Positions 11,041 through 20,186 of a stretch of DNA of 58,325 nucleotides are shown here, piece by piece. A program made the position numbers and the translations under genes. The notes under the pieces are model-generated. The model was not told the origin of the DNA and searched no databases. It saw nothing but the letters and a program-made list of their open reading frames with translations. Each line of letters begins with the position of its first letter. The stretch's first letter is position 1. The DNA comes from a virus: positions 1-58,325 of the IMG/VR virus record IMGVR_UViG_3300006919_000061. The stretch is one strand, 5' to 3'.

Positions 11041-11328
11041 ATGGAAGCAGAAAAGAAAGGGATATTCTACCGCCTCTATAACTTCAAGTCCGGGTCATAC
11101 CAGACTGTGCGGTTTACAGAGAAGGTAGATGGAGAACACATCCCCGGCACGACCAACGAAGAAGTAGTCGAGATGCTCATTGACCGTTTTGAGCATTTGA
11201 CACAGCGGTCGTGGTCTGTCGAAAACGAACTAGTTCTGTCTCTCCTGCATGTAATCAAGGGCGCACTGCGCCGTAGGTTAGGAAGGAAGATTCAGAACGT
11301 AAAGAAATGGACAAATGGCGAAGGGTAA
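11041..11328 (+). CDS. Hypothetical protein, first gene of packaging operon
   Basis: This is a 95-residue basic protein starting MEAEKKGIFYRLYNFKSGSY. It has a beta-rich N-terminal half and a C-terminal basic helix (residues about 62-90, with RRRLGRKIQNVKKW) that could contact DNA. No family is recognised. The next gene overlaps its end by 14 bp. Its place ahead of the IHF-like and terminase genes suggests a role in DNA packaging or regulation, which is not demonstrated. Confidence 0.65.
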   Translation: MEAEKKGIFYRLYNFKSGSYQTVRFTEKVDGEHIPGTTNEEVVEMLIDRFEHLTQRSWSVENELVLSLLHVIKGALRRRLGRKIQNVKKWTNGEG

Positions 11329-11656
11329 AGTAAGAGTACCTGTAACGCTAGGCGGCACACGCGATTACCTCTCCCTTCTCAACGGCATACTCAAGTTGAC
11401 AGCCGTTGAGTTAGATGTACTTGCAGCGTTCCTAGACGTGGATGCCTTTATTTGTGCGACTAAGAAAGGCCGCCGCATTGTAGCGGAGAAGCTTGGCATG
11501 AAGAACGTAGCTGTTTTGAATAACTACGTAAAGTCGCTGAAGGACAAAGGTGTTATCTACAAAGACCAATTCGGTAGCTATAAGTATATTGATATTGTCT
11601 CTCCTCGCATGGAGTTAGAGAGTATTGAGTTTACTATTAGCGACTTACCCGAATGA
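11315..11656 (+). CDS. Winged-helix DNA-binding protein
   Basis: This is a 113-residue protein. Residues about 30-85 form a helix-turn-helix with the pattern LTAVELDVLAAFL, then RRIVAEKLGMKNVAVLNNYV as recognition unit, followed by a KDKGVIYKDQFG wing. Similar wHTH proteins occur next to the terminase genes of crAss-like phages. It may regulate late transcription or act as a small-terminase-like DNA-recognition factor. The sequence alone does not decide. It overlaps both neighbours (14 and 4 bp). Confidence 0.65.
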   Translation: MAKGKVRVPVTLGGTRDYLSLLNGILKLTAVELDVLAAFLDVDAFICATKKGRRIVAEKLGMKNVAVLNNYVKSLKDKGVIYKDQFGSYKYIDIVSPRMELESIEFTISDLPE

Positions 11657-11862
11657 ACCGCTCATCACTTCAAGTAGTCTTCCGATTTCCGGATGAGTTT
11701 GACCTTGTGTTCCCATACCTGACTAAGCAGAAAGAGGTCTTGAAAAAGCAGGGACAGCCAATGCTGCCCTACAAGATTATGCAAGGAGAGCACGAAACTG
11801 TAGTTGAATTTCAGATGAACGAAGATGATTGGAATAACCCACTCGGGTTGAACGACCTCTGA
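11653..11862 (+). CDS. Hypothetical acidic protein, 69 residues
   Basis: This small protein overlaps the upstream gene by 4 bp (ATGA) and precedes the IHF-like gene by 2 nt. A beta-strand N-terminus (LQVVFRFPDEFDLVF) is followed by a basic helix (KQKEVLKKQG) and an acidic C-terminal segment. No family is recognised. Conserved position between the HTH and IHF-like genes is the only functional hint. Confidence 0.65.
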   Translation: MNRSSLQVVFRFPDEFDLVFPYLTKQKEVLKKQGQPMLPYKIMQGEHETVVEFQMNEDDWNNPLGLNDL

Positions 11863-11864
11863 TA

Positions 11865-12101
11865 ATGGCCGCTAACAAGTTAAAGGAGAAGCTTTACAAA
11901 GAGCTTGCAGAAGAATACGGAACTACGGTAGAGGAAATACGCTCTATTGTAGAATCCCAGTTTGAATTCTTGCGCAAGACTGTAGAGCATGGCGCCTTTG
12001 ACTCTGTGCGCATCCCATTCTTTGGCCGGTTTTACGTTAACCCTTACCGCTTGCACAAGCTAAACCTTGAGCGAGTACAGAAGAATAAGAAGAAGAAATG
12101 A
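11865..12101 (+). CDS. HU/IHF-like DNA-bending protein
   Basis: This is a 78-residue protein. Two N-terminal helices (residues about 4-42) are followed by the hallmark of the HU/IHF family, a beta strand with VRIPFFGRFYV (residues 48-58), and a basic, Lys-rich C-terminal tail. The DNA-binding arm is shorter than in bacterial HU (about 90 residues). IHF-like genes are a recurrent component of crAss-like genomes. It probably bends or compacts phage DNA for packaging or regulation. The stop overlaps the next start by ATGA. Confidence 0.8.
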   Translation: MAANKLKEKLYKELAEEYGTTVEEIRSIVESQFEFLRKTVEHGAFDSVRIPFFGRFYVNPYRLHKLNLERVQKNKKKK

Positions 12102-12670
12102 AGCTGTTTACGATGGAGGGGTTCAAGGTTGAGGTATCTCCGGAGCTGCGCAAGCTTGCTGCGTTCCGAGACCTCATTGCTGAAGACAAGAACCGGGACA
12201 AGAAGAACGCGTCCGACTGGTTTGCATACATCTACCACTTCTGTGATTACAAGTCCCCGTACCAGATGTACGAAGAGAAGGAGCGGCACATCCGCATCCT
12301 TAAGGACTTGAGGATAGAGCCAGACTTCAAGCTGACTACCCGCATGAAGGCTGCTATTGCTAAGTACCGGGAGCTGCAGGACACCCCTGCTACTCGGTCG
12401 TTGCGTACTACCCGCGAGGCGCTGCAATCTGCAGAACGTGGCGTTAAGGCCATGACCCGCAAGATTGACGAGTTGCTGGCTGGTGATGACGAGGACGAAA
12501 GCGATGGTACCCTTGAGGCAATCAAGCTGATTGAAAAGCTCATGGGTATCGCTGAGAAACTGCCTGCCGTTGTAAAGACTGTGGGTGACTTGGAGGAGCA
12601 GGTTAAGAAAGAGCAAGCTGCCGAAACTAAGCTACGCGGCGGTGGAAGCAAAGGATTATTTGAAGACTAA
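12098..12670 (+). CDS. Helical packaging-module protein, possible small terminase
   Basis: This is a 190-residue all-helical protein. The N-terminal part (1-75) has many charged and aromatic residues (NASDWFAYIYHFCDYKSPY). The middle and C-terminus (95-175) form coiled-coil-like helices with Glu, Lys and Leu, ending in a Gly-rich tail. It lies in the gene string that leads to the large terminase, where the small terminase usually sits, and the helical oligomer look fits. No diagnostic motif proves it, so the assignment is inference from position and fold type. Confidence 0.5.
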   Translation: MKLFTMEGFKVEVSPELRKLAAFRDLIAEDKNRDKKNASDWFAYIYHFCDYKSPYQMYEEKERHIRILKDLRIEPDFKLTTRMKAAIAKYRELQDTPATRSLRTTREALQSAERGVKAMTRKIDELLAGDDEDESDGTLEAIKLIEKLMGIAEKLPAVVKTVGDLEEQVKKEQAAETKLRGGGSKGLFED

Positions 12671-12891
12671 TGGCTAAGTTTAAGTGTACTATTTGCCCCG
12701 GCAAAAAGGAATATAACGACGTGCTTACTATGCGTTTCCGCGATGGCGAGATTCAGCAGTTTGACGCCAACGACAACCGCATTGACATCTGTGAATGTGG
12801 CGCTAAGATGGACGAGGTTAAGACCAAGTCTGGACTAGGAGGTTTTGTCAAGGGCCCTAATGGTGGCACCGGCAACTTTAGAAGGTCATGA
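12670..12891 (+). CDS. Small zinc-ribbon-like protein
   Basis: This is a 73-residue protein. Cys6-x2-Cys9 near the N-terminus and Cys41-x-Cys43 in the middle could together bind one zinc ion, with short strands between (TMRFRDGEIQQFD). The C-terminus is Gly/Lys-rich and probably disordered. It overlaps the previous stop by one base (TAATG) and the amidase start by 4 bp. Function is unknown. Putative zinc-ribbon proteins of this size often bind nucleic acids or serve as structural inserts. Confidence 0.65.
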   Translation: MAKFKCTICPGKKEYNDVLTMRFRDGEIQQFDANDNRIDICECGAKMDEVKTKSGLGGFVKGPNGGTGNFRRS

Positions 12892-13310
12892 GAGCAATTA
12901 ATGAAATCATACTGCACTGCTCCGCTACGCCGGAAGGCAGGCACCACGATGTCGCGGATATTCGTCGTTGGCACGTGGATGGTCGCGGATGGTCGGATGT
13001 TGGATATCACTATTGTATCCTACTGGACGGCACAGTTCAAGGCGGCCGTCCGGTTAGTCGCCAAGGAGCTCACGTTAAGGGCCGCAACAAAGGGACTATC
13101 GGCGTCTGCTACATTGGCGGGTGCGATAAGAACATGGAGCCCAAGGACACAATGAACCACGGACAAGAGAAGGCATTCTTGAATCTAGTGGAGACCTTGC
13201 GTAACGTGTATGGGGAGCTGACAGTCTCGGGTCACAATCAGTATTCACCCCACAAAGCATGTCCCTCATTCAAGGTGGCAGATAAGTGGCCCTGTATTAA
13301 TGATTACTAA
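12888..13310 (+). CDS. N-acetylmuramoyl-L-alanine amidase (endolysin)
   Basis: This 140-residue protein is a T7-lysozyme-type zinc amidase that cleaves the bond between N-acetylmuramic acid and L-alanine in peptidoglycan. The zinc ligands His10, His116 and Cys125 and the catalytic Tyr40 and Lys123 are in place, with spacing almost equal to T7 lysozyme (His17, Tyr46, His122, Lys128, Cys130). Family motifs HCSATPEG, DVGYHY and IGVCYIGG are visible. There is no signal peptide, so export needs a holin; a candidate lies at 35521-35970. The gene sits inside the packaging operon, overlapping the neighbouring starts by 4 and 11 bp. Confidence 0.93.
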   Translation: MRAINEIILHCSATPEGRHHDVADIRRWHVDGRGWSDVGYHYCILLDGTVQGGRPVSRQGAHVKGRNKGTIGVCYIGGCDKNMEPKDTMNHGQEKAFLNLVETLRNVYGELTVSGHNQYSPHKACPSFKVADKWPCINDY

Positions 13311-15333
13311 TACGCAAGAGTTCCGTAGGGCTGCTTTAGATTTTCAAAAGCAGGGCTACTACATTGACGCGCCTTCCGGCTCACAGGACTTCTACGAGTT
13401 CTGGACGGAAGAGCTGCGTCGTTGTAAGGAGGGCTACACTGTTGGCGACACCACTATCACCGGCAATCACTACTTCTATCTGAATTATGTGCAGATGAAG
13501 GTGATGGATAACGGCAATAAGAAAGGCGGTGCTGTCAAGAAGGTAGACTTTCCGGGGTTCTGGGACGGCGACTACGAGTACTTTTGGTTGATGGAGATTG
13601 CACGTAACGGCATGGAGAAGCAAGCAATGCTTGACCTCAAGCTGTCTACTAGTGTAAACGACGAGTGGCTTGACGGCGGGCACCACATGATTGTGGCTAA
13701 GGCGCGACGTAAGGGCTTCTCGTACAAGAACGCTGCTATCACGTGTAACCAGTTCAATACAATCAAGGACAGCTACACGCTGCTGTGCGCACACGACAAG
13801 AAGTACCTGTACCCCAAGGGTATCATGACAATGGCTGCGGCCAACATGGACTTCTTGAACGAGCACACTGGGTGGTCTAAGCGCCGCTCTGTGATTGACA
13901 AGCAGAACCACAAGAAGGCCAGCTACCTCGAGTACATCAACAACCAGCCTGTCGAGAAGGGCTACAAGTCTGAGGTAGAGGCTATTACATTTAAGGACAA
14001 TCCGGATGCTGCCCGTGGTAAGGACGCATCCCTTGTAATCTTCGAGGAGGCTGGAGCATTCCACAACCTGAAGGATACGTATATGGCCACTCGCCCTTGT
14101 GTTGAGGACGGTGGCATCACTACTGGCCAGATGATTATCTTCGGTACTGGTGGTGACATGGAGGGTGGTACCATTGACTTTGAGTCGATGTTCTACAACC
14201 CCGAACCCTATAATCTCCTCCCTGTCGAGAACGTCTGGGACGATGGCGGTCACGGAACCCACTGCGGTTGGTTCTTCCCTAGCTACGTCAACAAGGTCGG
14301 CTTCATGGACAAGGAGGGCAACTCACTAATTGAAGATGCCAAATTCCAAGAATCAACTAAACGGGAAAGTACTAAGCGGAACAGTAAGGATGCGAAAGTC
14401 TACGACAAGCTCATCACTGAATATCCTTGGAAACCCCGTGAAGCGTTCCTACAGTCAGGAAGCAACGTTTTCCCCACAGCGGAGCTGGTCAATCAAAGGA
14501 ACTTTATCGTCCGCTCGGGTACGACTTCTAAAGTTGGTACACCGGGTATACTCGTGGATGGGCAAGGTGGCCTTAAGTTTAAGCCGTCGGACCAAGTAAG
14601 ACCTGTAGAGAAGTTCCCTCACCAGAAGGGCGACAACATTACAGGGTGCGTGGTAGTCTACCAATCCCCTTATAGGGACGACGAGGGGCAGGTGCCTAAC
14701 AACCTGTACTTTATCGCGCATGACCCCTACGCGCACGACACGTCAGTAGGTAACTCCTTGGGCTCTGCCTACGTGCTGAAGCGTGCTAACCCGTGGAGCA
14801 AGCCAGACGACATGATTGTTGCTAGCTACGTGGGGCGTCCCGAGACACAGGACGAGTACAACGACAACCTATTCAAGCTTGCTGAATACTACAACGCCAA
14901 GATTGGATTCGAGAACGACCGAGGTAACGTCATTCCCTACGCTAAGCAGCACAAGAAACTGCACATGCTGATGGAAGAGGTGGCGCTGTTTGATAAGAGT
15001 AACAACTTCAAGGCGCGAGCCCTCGGACGTAACTACGGACTCTCTATGGGTAGCAAACACCGTAAGGCTCAGGCAGTTCTGTATCTGCGTGACTGGCTCC
15101 GTACCAAAAGAAGTATGGACGAAAATGGTGATAGTAAGCTAAACTTGCATTATATTTACGACGTAGGCCTCATCGATGAGCTTATCAAATGGAACGACAG
15201 GGGCAACTTCGACCGTGCGTCCTCGCTCCTAGTAGGTATGTTCTACATGATGGACCTGTTATCAAAGCCCGTGGTAAAGCAGGAGGTGGAGGAATCCCAT
15301 GACTCTTTCTTTAGCCGCGACTTTTTTACCTAA
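13300..15333 (+). CDS. terL: Terminase large subunit
   Basis: This 677-residue protein is the ATP-driven DNA packaging motor and headful nuclease. The N-terminal ATPase has a Walker-A-like segment ARRKGFS (residues 135-141) and Walker B LVIFEE (245-250, Glu249/Glu250). The C-terminal RNase H-like nuclease shows likely acidic residues Asp475 (FIAHDPYAHD), Glu538 (IGFENDRGN) and Asp638 (NFDRASSLL). The N-terminus (FYEFWTEELRRCKEGY, GNHYFYLNY) is typical of crAss-like TerL. Length is normal for the group. It overlaps the amidase by 11 bp and is followed by the portal gene after 3 nt. Confidence 0.95.
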   Translation: MITNTQEFRRAALDFQKQGYYIDAPSGSQDFYEFWTEELRRCKEGYTVGDTTITGNHYFYLNYVQMKVMDNGNKKGGAVKKVDFPGFWDGDYEYFWLMEIARNGMEKQAMLDLKLSTSVNDEWLDGGHHMIVAKARRKGFSYKNAAITCNQFNTIKDSYTLLCAHDKKYLYPKGIMTMAAANMDFLNEHTGWSKRRSVIDKQNHKKASYLEYINNQPVEKGYKSEVEAITFKDNPDAARGKDASLVIFEEAGAFHNLKDTYMATRPCVEDGGITTGQMIIFGTGGDMEGGTIDFESMFYNPEPYNLLPVENVWDDGGHGTHCGWFFPSYVNKVGFMDKEGNSLIEDAKFQESTKRESTKRNSKDAKVYDKLITEYPWKPREAFLQSGSNVFPTAELVNQRNFIVRSGTTSKVGTPGILVDGQGGLKFKPSDQVRPVEKFPHQKGDNITGCVVVYQSPYRDDEGQVPNNLYFIAHDPYAHDTSVGNSLGSAYVLKRANPWSKPDDMIVASYVGRPETQDEYNDNLFKLAEYYNAKIGFENDRGNVIPYAKQHKKLHMLMEEVALFDKSNNFKARALGRNYGLSMGSKHRKAQAVLYLRDWLRTKRSMDENGDSKLNLHYIYDVGLIDELIKWNDRGNFDRASSLLVGMFYMMDLLSKPVVKQEVEESHDSFFSRDFFT

Positions 15334-15336
15334 GAC

Positions 15337-17484
15337 ATGAGCGACAACAACAAGCACATTCCACGTCAGAAACTTAAGTCTACTAAGAAGACTAAGCAGT
15401 GGCGCAAAGACTGCGTGGAAGGTTATATTAATCAATCTACGTTCCTGCAGAACTCCAAGTCGGACTTGCTGCGGTACTACGAAGCCTACAACGGCTCGTT
15501 GAACGAGAAAGACTACAACTACGTTACCAACCCGTACAACTCTCAGGCTGGTAAGAAGCGGAACTTCCCCGCTAAGCTGCGTAACTACAACATCATTAAG
15601 CCGGTCGTTGACCTGCTGTTGGGTGAAAAGACGCAGCGCCCATCTAACTATACAGTGACTGTGACCAATGGTGACGCTGTGAGCAAGATGGAAGAAGAGA
15701 AGCAGAAGCAGATTGTCCAGAGCCTGCAACAGATGTTCATCAACGAGCTCAATGCTCAGGGTATGAACACGGGCGTTGACTCCCAAGAGGTGGAGACGCC
15801 AGAGCAGGTAGCTAAGTATATGGACACCACGTACCAAGACTCACGTGCTATCGTGGGTCAGCAAGTACTCAATTACCTTCGTGACTACCTCGACTTGCCG
15901 GACAAGTTACAGGCGGCGTTCTTCGACTGGTTGGTATCAGGATATGTCTACACCTACAAGGGCGTGTGCATGGATGAGGTTGAGTATGACGTGGTGTCCC
16001 CCCTTGACCTCGACTACAGCAAGTCTCCCGGCATCGAGTTTATCGAAGACGGAGACTGGGCAGTTCGGCGCGAGCTGATGTCCAGCAATGCTGTGCTCGA
16101 CCAGTTCTATGACTTGCTAAATGAACAGCAGGTTTCTCAGATTGAAAGCCCCCATCGCAATCGCAGTGGTAGCTTCTCTGTCCCATTCCTCCAGCGCGTC
16201 GAAGAAAACTTCGGCGATGACGAGCGTTTTGTCGAAGTGATGCACGTTTGCTGGAAGTCGTTCAAGAAGGTTGGCGTGCTGACGTACGTTGACGAGTTTG
16301 GTGTCGCTCAAGAGCTCATGGTTGACGACACCTACAAGATGGACAAGGATAGCGGAGAGGAGCTGGAATGGTTCTGGGTCAACGAGGTGTGGGAAGGTTA
16401 CCGTATTGACGGTGATATCTTTATTGGCATTGAGCCTGTGGAGGCGCAGCGTAACGCAATGAGTAATATCTCTCAGTGCAAGCTGCCGTACAACGGACGT
16501 GCGTACAGCAACCGCCACGCTGAGAACATCAGCATCGTGAGCATGGGCATGCCGTACCAGATTCTGTACAACGTGTTCCACTACCGCATGGAGCTCACGA
16601 TTGCCAAGAACAAAGATAAGATTGCGCTCATCGAGATGAACACTATCCCGAAGCGCCATGGCTGGGACGAGGAGAAGTTTATGTACTACGCTGACGCTAT
16701 GGGCTTCGCGTTCATTGACTCCACTGCGGAGGGCAAGAACAACGAGCGGGTTAGTTTCAACCAGTACCAAGTCCTTGACATGTCCCTCGGTCAGTATATC
16801 GCTGCCCAGATGCAACTGCTCCAAGCTATCAAGCAGGAGTGGGAGGAGCTGCTTGGCATTAGCCGCCAGCGTAAGGGACAGATTACTGCCTCTGACGGTG
16901 CAGGTACGACGGAGAATGCTATCGCTCAGTCCACGGCAATGACCGAGGAAATCTTCCGTAAGTTCGAGAAGTTCGAGCAGAAGGAAATGCAGGGCCTGCT
17001 GGATGTCAGTAAGCACGCGTTCCGGGAAGGCAAGAAGATTCAGTACATCGCTGACGACTACCGCAACAAGTGGTTGGACATCGACGGCGCACAGTACAGC
17101 GAGAGCGAGTTCGGCATCTTTGCCAAGAACGCTAGCAAGGAGAACGAGAAGATTCGCACCATGCGGCAGATGGCTATGTCGTTTGCACAGAACGGTACGG
17201 GCGCTGGTACTATTGCTGAGATTCTTGACGCTGACAACTTTGCACGCATCAAGCAGCTTGCTAACAAAGCTGAGAAGAAGCAGGAAGAGTTGCAGCAGAT
17301 GCAGCAGCAGGCAGCTCAGCAACTGGAGCAGTCTAAAGCGCAGGCTGAGCAGAATAAGCTTCAGATGGAGCAGGCCTTTGAAGGTGAGCAAAACCAGCTG
17401 GACCGAGACAATAAGATTCAGGTCGCTACTATCAACGCGGTGTCTAAAGATACCGACCACGATAACGACGGAAAGACGGATTAA
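15337..17484 (+). CDS. Portal protein
   Basis: This 715-residue protein forms the dodecameric ring at the capsid vertex through which DNA enters and leaves. The segment NYNIIKPVVDLLLGEK (from residue 83) and the following region match crAss-like portals. The middle is the wing/stem region, and a long Gln/Glu-rich coiled coil (about 640-700) forms the C-terminal barrel, ending in an acidic tail (DTDHDNDGKTD). It directly follows the large terminase. No cleavage motif is visible. Confidence 0.93.
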   Translation: MSDNNKHIPRQKLKSTKKTKQWRKDCVEGYINQSTFLQNSKSDLLRYYEAYNGSLNEKDYNYVTNPYNSQAGKKRNFPAKLRNYNIIKPVVDLLLGEKTQRPSNYTVTVTNGDAVSKMEEEKQKQIVQSLQQMFINELNAQGMNTGVDSQEVETPEQVAKYMDTTYQDSRAIVGQQVLNYLRDYLDLPDKLQAAFFDWLVSGYVYTYKGVCMDEVEYDVVSPLDLDYSKSPGIEFIEDGDWAVRRELMSSNAVLDQFYDLLNEQQVSQIESPHRNRSGSFSVPFLQRVEENFGDDERFVEVMHVCWKSFKKVGVLTYVDEFGVAQELMVDDTYKMDKDSGEELEWFWVNEVWEGYRIDGDIFIGIEPVEAQRNAMSNISQCKLPYNGRAYSNRHAENISIVSMGMPYQILYNVFHYRMELTIAKNKDKIALIEMNTIPKRHGWDEEKFMYYADAMGFAFIDSTAEGKNNERVSFNQYQVLDMSLGQYIAAQMQLLQAIKQEWEELLGISRQRKGQITASDGAGTTENAIAQSTAMTEEIFRKFEKFEQKEMQGLLDVSKHAFREGKKIQYIADDYRNKWLDIDGAQYSESEFGIFAKNASKENEKIRTMRQMAMSFAQNGTGAGTIAEILDADNFARIKQLANKAEKKQEELQQMQQQAAQQLEQSKAQAEQNKLQMEQAFEGEQNQLDRDNKIQVATINAVSKDTDHDNDGKTD

Positions 17485-17515
17485 AAGTCCGATAGATAAT
17501 AAATCATACGAATCG

Positions 17516-17547
17516 CTTGTATGAGTGGAGCGTATGTGTTAACTTCA
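17516..17547 (+). promoter_or_regulatory. Possible promoter before the scaffold gene
   Basis: CTTG at 17516-17519, a 20-bp spacer and TAACTTCA at 17540-17547 are a partial match to the consensus. The ATG at 17555 follows after 7 nt. A TCATAC/GTATGA hairpin overlaps the -33 element. A separate promoter here would allow scaffold and capsid to be made in excess over portal. Confidence 0.4.
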
Positions 17548-17554
17548 CAACAGA

Positions 17555-18667
17555 ATGTCAGAAAACAAAGGTCTGGGCATCGACAACCTCGGTTCCGTCG
17601 ATTGGCTAAATGACAGCTCTCCGGCACCCAAAGAGGCGGAGACCCAACAAGAGCAAGTGGCTGAGCCCAGTGAGGCAGCCCCTGAGACGACGGAAGTAGA
17701 GGCAGCAGAGCCGACCACCGAAGTCCCCGTAGAAGAAACCCCCGAGGTTCAGAACGAAGTCGAAGAGACCGTTGATGAGCCTGTGGCAGATGAACCAGTT
17801 GCGGAAGCAGCTGAGCCTAGCGTTGAAGACGCTGGCATGTTCGCCACACTCGGCGCTAAGCTGGGTTATGAAGTGGAGGGTGACTTCTCTGAGGACTACG
17901 ACGGACTCGCTGAGTACACAACCGCCGTAGGACAACAGATTGCTAACGAGCAGCTGGAGAAGATTTTCGCAACAATGCCTGACGTCAAGGAGTACTACGA
18001 GTATCGCGCCAACAATGGTGACCCGCTCAAGTACTTTGAGGCACAGCAAGCCGAGATGGACTACCACAACGTAGACATCCAGAATGAAGCAATCCAAAAG
18101 CGGGTTCTCATTGACGGCATGCGGCAGCAGGGCTTTGGTGACGAGGACATCGCACGTATGGTAGAGTCTTACGAGGACGCCGGCATTTTGGCTGATAACG
18201 CAAACATTTACTTGCGTCAGCTGCAGGCTACTCAGGGACAGCGCAAGCAACAGCTTCTCGCTCAGCAAGAGCAGGAGGCGGTTCAGCAACGCGCGGCTGC
18301 AGAAGAGTACTGGAACAATGTGCAGTCTACTATCAACCAAGGCAACTTGAAAGGTATGCAGATTCCAACGCGTCAGCGAGGCAAGTTTTACGAGTGGATG
18401 ACCACTCCAGTAAACGAGCAGGGCTTTACGCAGCGGGACCTCGACCGTCAAAATATTGACCAAGAGACGGCTCTTGCCGTAGAGTACTTGCTCTACCAAG
18501 GGTTTGACCTGAAGAAACTGGCGTCGAACGCGGCGTCTACTCAGAAGGTTTCGGCTCTTAAGTCTAAACTCACTGCTGCTCCGAGTGCGGGTAGCCGTAT
18601 GAAGTCCCGCACTAAATCGGGCACAACTAAGGCGAACACGATTCCTTCTCTGAAGGACTTGCTGTAA
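17555..18667 (+). CDS. Scaffold-like / capsid assembly protein
   Basis: This 370-residue protein has a low-complexity acidic N-terminal third (residues about 20-95) made of Glu, Pro, Val and Thr, a helical middle with coiled-coil segments (about 200-260, Gln-rich) and a basic C-terminal end (Lys/Arg/Ser, 330-365). Acidic disordered N-terminus, helical body and basic C-terminus, located between portal and major capsid genes, is the standard pattern of tailed-phage scaffolding proteins. The function is therefore inferred from context and composition; no sequence family is recognised. Confidence 0.75.
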   Translation: MSENKGLGIDNLGSVDWLNDSSPAPKEAETQQEQVAEPSEAAPETTEVEAAEPTTEVPVEETPEVQNEVEETVDEPVADEPVAEAAEPSVEDAGMFATLGAKLGYEVEGDFSEDYDGLAEYTTAVGQQIANEQLEKIFATMPDVKEYYEYRANNGDPLKYFEAQQAEMDYHNVDIQNEAIQKRVLIDGMRQQGFGDEDIARMVESYEDAGILADNANIYLRQLQATQGQRKQQLLAQQEQEAVQQRAAAEEYWNNVQSTINQGNLKGMQIPTRQRGKFYEWMTTPVNEQGFTQRDLDRQNIDQETALAVEYLLYQGFDLKKLASNAASTQKVSALKSKLTAAPSAGSRMKSRTKSGTTKANTIPSLKDLL

Positions 18668-18690
18668 GCCCGCAAATCTAATAATCAGTC

Positions 18691-20118
18691 ATGGCTGATA
18701 ATCTGAAGAAGTTGCGGTTGTATGAGGATACCTTCAACAGCGAAGGTATGACCGACGAGAACTCGTTGGCTAATGCTCTCCTTACTCAACCCGACGTTTT
18801 GTCCCCGGTGATTACTCACCTCAGCGGACGTGAAGACAAGCGTTTCCCCCTGTCCTTCCTCACTGAGGGTCTCGGAAACGTTAAGTACATCAACGACATC
18901 GAGTATGATTACCCGGTGATGGGACGCATCAACAAGTCTGTTGCTGCTGTTGCCAACACGGACATCTCTGTTGCTGGTGGTACGGTTACCTTTGCCGAGC
19001 GTTGGTTCAACAAGAACTACGTTATCGAATTCGGTGACACCAACAACACGCAGCTGCGTATCACGGGTGACCCCACCCCCGGTGCCGGCGGATTCGTGTA
19101 TCCTGTCCAGCTCGTGACGTCCGATAGCTCTGCTACGGTTTCTTCGTCCGACCTCGCTGGCATCCTCGCAGTTCAGCTGTTCGCTGCTAACGCCTTCTCC
19201 GGAAGCCGTGGCACCGAGAGCAACTGGGTGGCTCCGTCCAAAATGCGCAACCAGATTTCTCTGCTGCGTAAGTCTTACCGCTACGAGGGCAACATGCCTG
19301 ACCGCGTTGTGAACTTCGAGTTCAACGTCGGTGGTCGCACGACCAACTTGTGGTACGATTTTGAGGAGTACCAGCACATGCTGCGTTGGAAGGAGGAGTG
19401 CGAGCTTGCCATGTGGTACAGCAAGTACAACCGCGACGCTAACGGTGTTATCCACCAGACTGACGAGAACGGAAAGCCTGTGCCTCTCGGTTCCGGTGTG
19501 CTCGAGCAGATTCCTAACGTTGATACTTACAGCCAGTTGACTGCTGCTAAGTTGAAGTCTGTTGTGCGTGACGCTCTCTATGGAGCTTCTGACGCTGCTC
19601 AGATGAACATCGTTCTCTTCACCGGCCTCGGTGGTATGGAGGAGTTCGACAACGCTATGAAGGAAGAAGTGTCTACTGGTGCTTACATCAAGAACACTGA
19701 CCCTGCTAGCTTCATCAGCGGAAGCGGTCGTAACCTGAGCCTCGGTGGATTCTTCACCCAGTACCAGCACATCGACGGACACACCATCACGGTGCGCCAC
19801 TTGCCTTTGTTCGACCACGGTGCTCGTGCCTTGGCTTCCGAGCGTCACCCTGTTACGGGTCTCCCAATGGAGAGCTACCGCATGGTGTTCCTCGACATGT
19901 CTGTCTACGACGGAGAGAACAACGTTGCAATGGTAACGCGTAAGGGCCGTGAGCTCATGCGTTGGGCTGTTGCTGGTGCTAGCGTGCCTCCCGGATTCGG
20001 TGGTAACGCTCTCCGCGCTACTGACGTTGACGGCGCCGCTGTCCACTTCCTGAAGGAAGCTGGTATCAGCATCCGCCGCGCTACGAACTGCCTGCACCTC
20101 GAGTGCGTGGCTAGCTAA
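18691..20118 (+). CDS. Major capsid protein
   Basis: This 475-residue protein is the likely HK97-fold capsid subunit. The position after portal and scaffold, the length, and a strongly biased, uniform codon use (many GCT, GTT and CTC codons) indicate a highly expressed capsid protein. The N-terminus (LRLYEDTFNSEGMTDEN, then LSFLTEGLGN) and the segment RGTESNWVAPSKMRNQISLL resemble crAss-like capsid proteins. No protease gene or propeptide is obvious, so the N-terminus may not be cleaved. A strong terminator fused to the next promoter follows. Confidence 0.88.
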   Translation: MADNLKKLRLYEDTFNSEGMTDENSLANALLTQPDVLSPVITHLSGREDKRFPLSFLTEGLGNVKYINDIEYDYPVMGRINKSVAAVANTDISVAGGTVTFAERWFNKNYVIEFGDTNNTQLRITGDPTPGAGGFVYPVQLVTSDSSATVSSSDLAGILAVQLFAANAFSGSRGTESNWVAPSKMRNQISLLRKSYRYEGNMPDRVVNFEFNVGGRTTNLWYDFEEYQHMLRWKEECELAMWYSKYNRDANGVIHQTDENGKPVPLGSGVLEQIPNVDTYSQLTAAKLKSVVRDALYGASDAAQMNIVLFTGLGGMEEFDNAMKEEVSTGAYIKNTDPASFISGSGRNLSLGGFFTQYQHIDGHTITVRHLPLFDHGARALASERHPVTGLPMESYRMVFLDMSVYDGENNVAMVTRKGRELMRWAVAGASVPPGFGGNALRATDVDGAAVHFLKEAGISIRRATNCLHLECVAS

Positions 20119-20136
20119 TCGTAGTCTAATTCTTAC

Positions 20137-20183
20137 AAAAGGGGGAGGGTCGTTTGGACTCTCCCCTTTTTTGTTTATATTAG
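20137..20183 (+). promoter_or_regulatory. Composite terminator-promoter 2, after the capsid gene
   Basis: Arms 20137-20151 and 20157-20171 form a 15-bp stem (with G-T pairs) around the loop GTTTG, with T-run 20167-20172. The loop TTTG (20153-20156) plus a 19-bp spacer plus TATATTAG (20176-20183) make a promoter. The ATG at 20187 follows after 3 nt. The element ends capsid transcription and restarts it for the small basic proteins. Confidence 0.7.
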
Positions 20184-20186
20184 TAT

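Noticed and set aside
16117-20097. Long minus-strand open frames opposite the portal, scaffold and capsid genes (447, 297 and 470 codons)
   Set aside because: They lie opposite recognised genes, have shadow-type composition and no start context.
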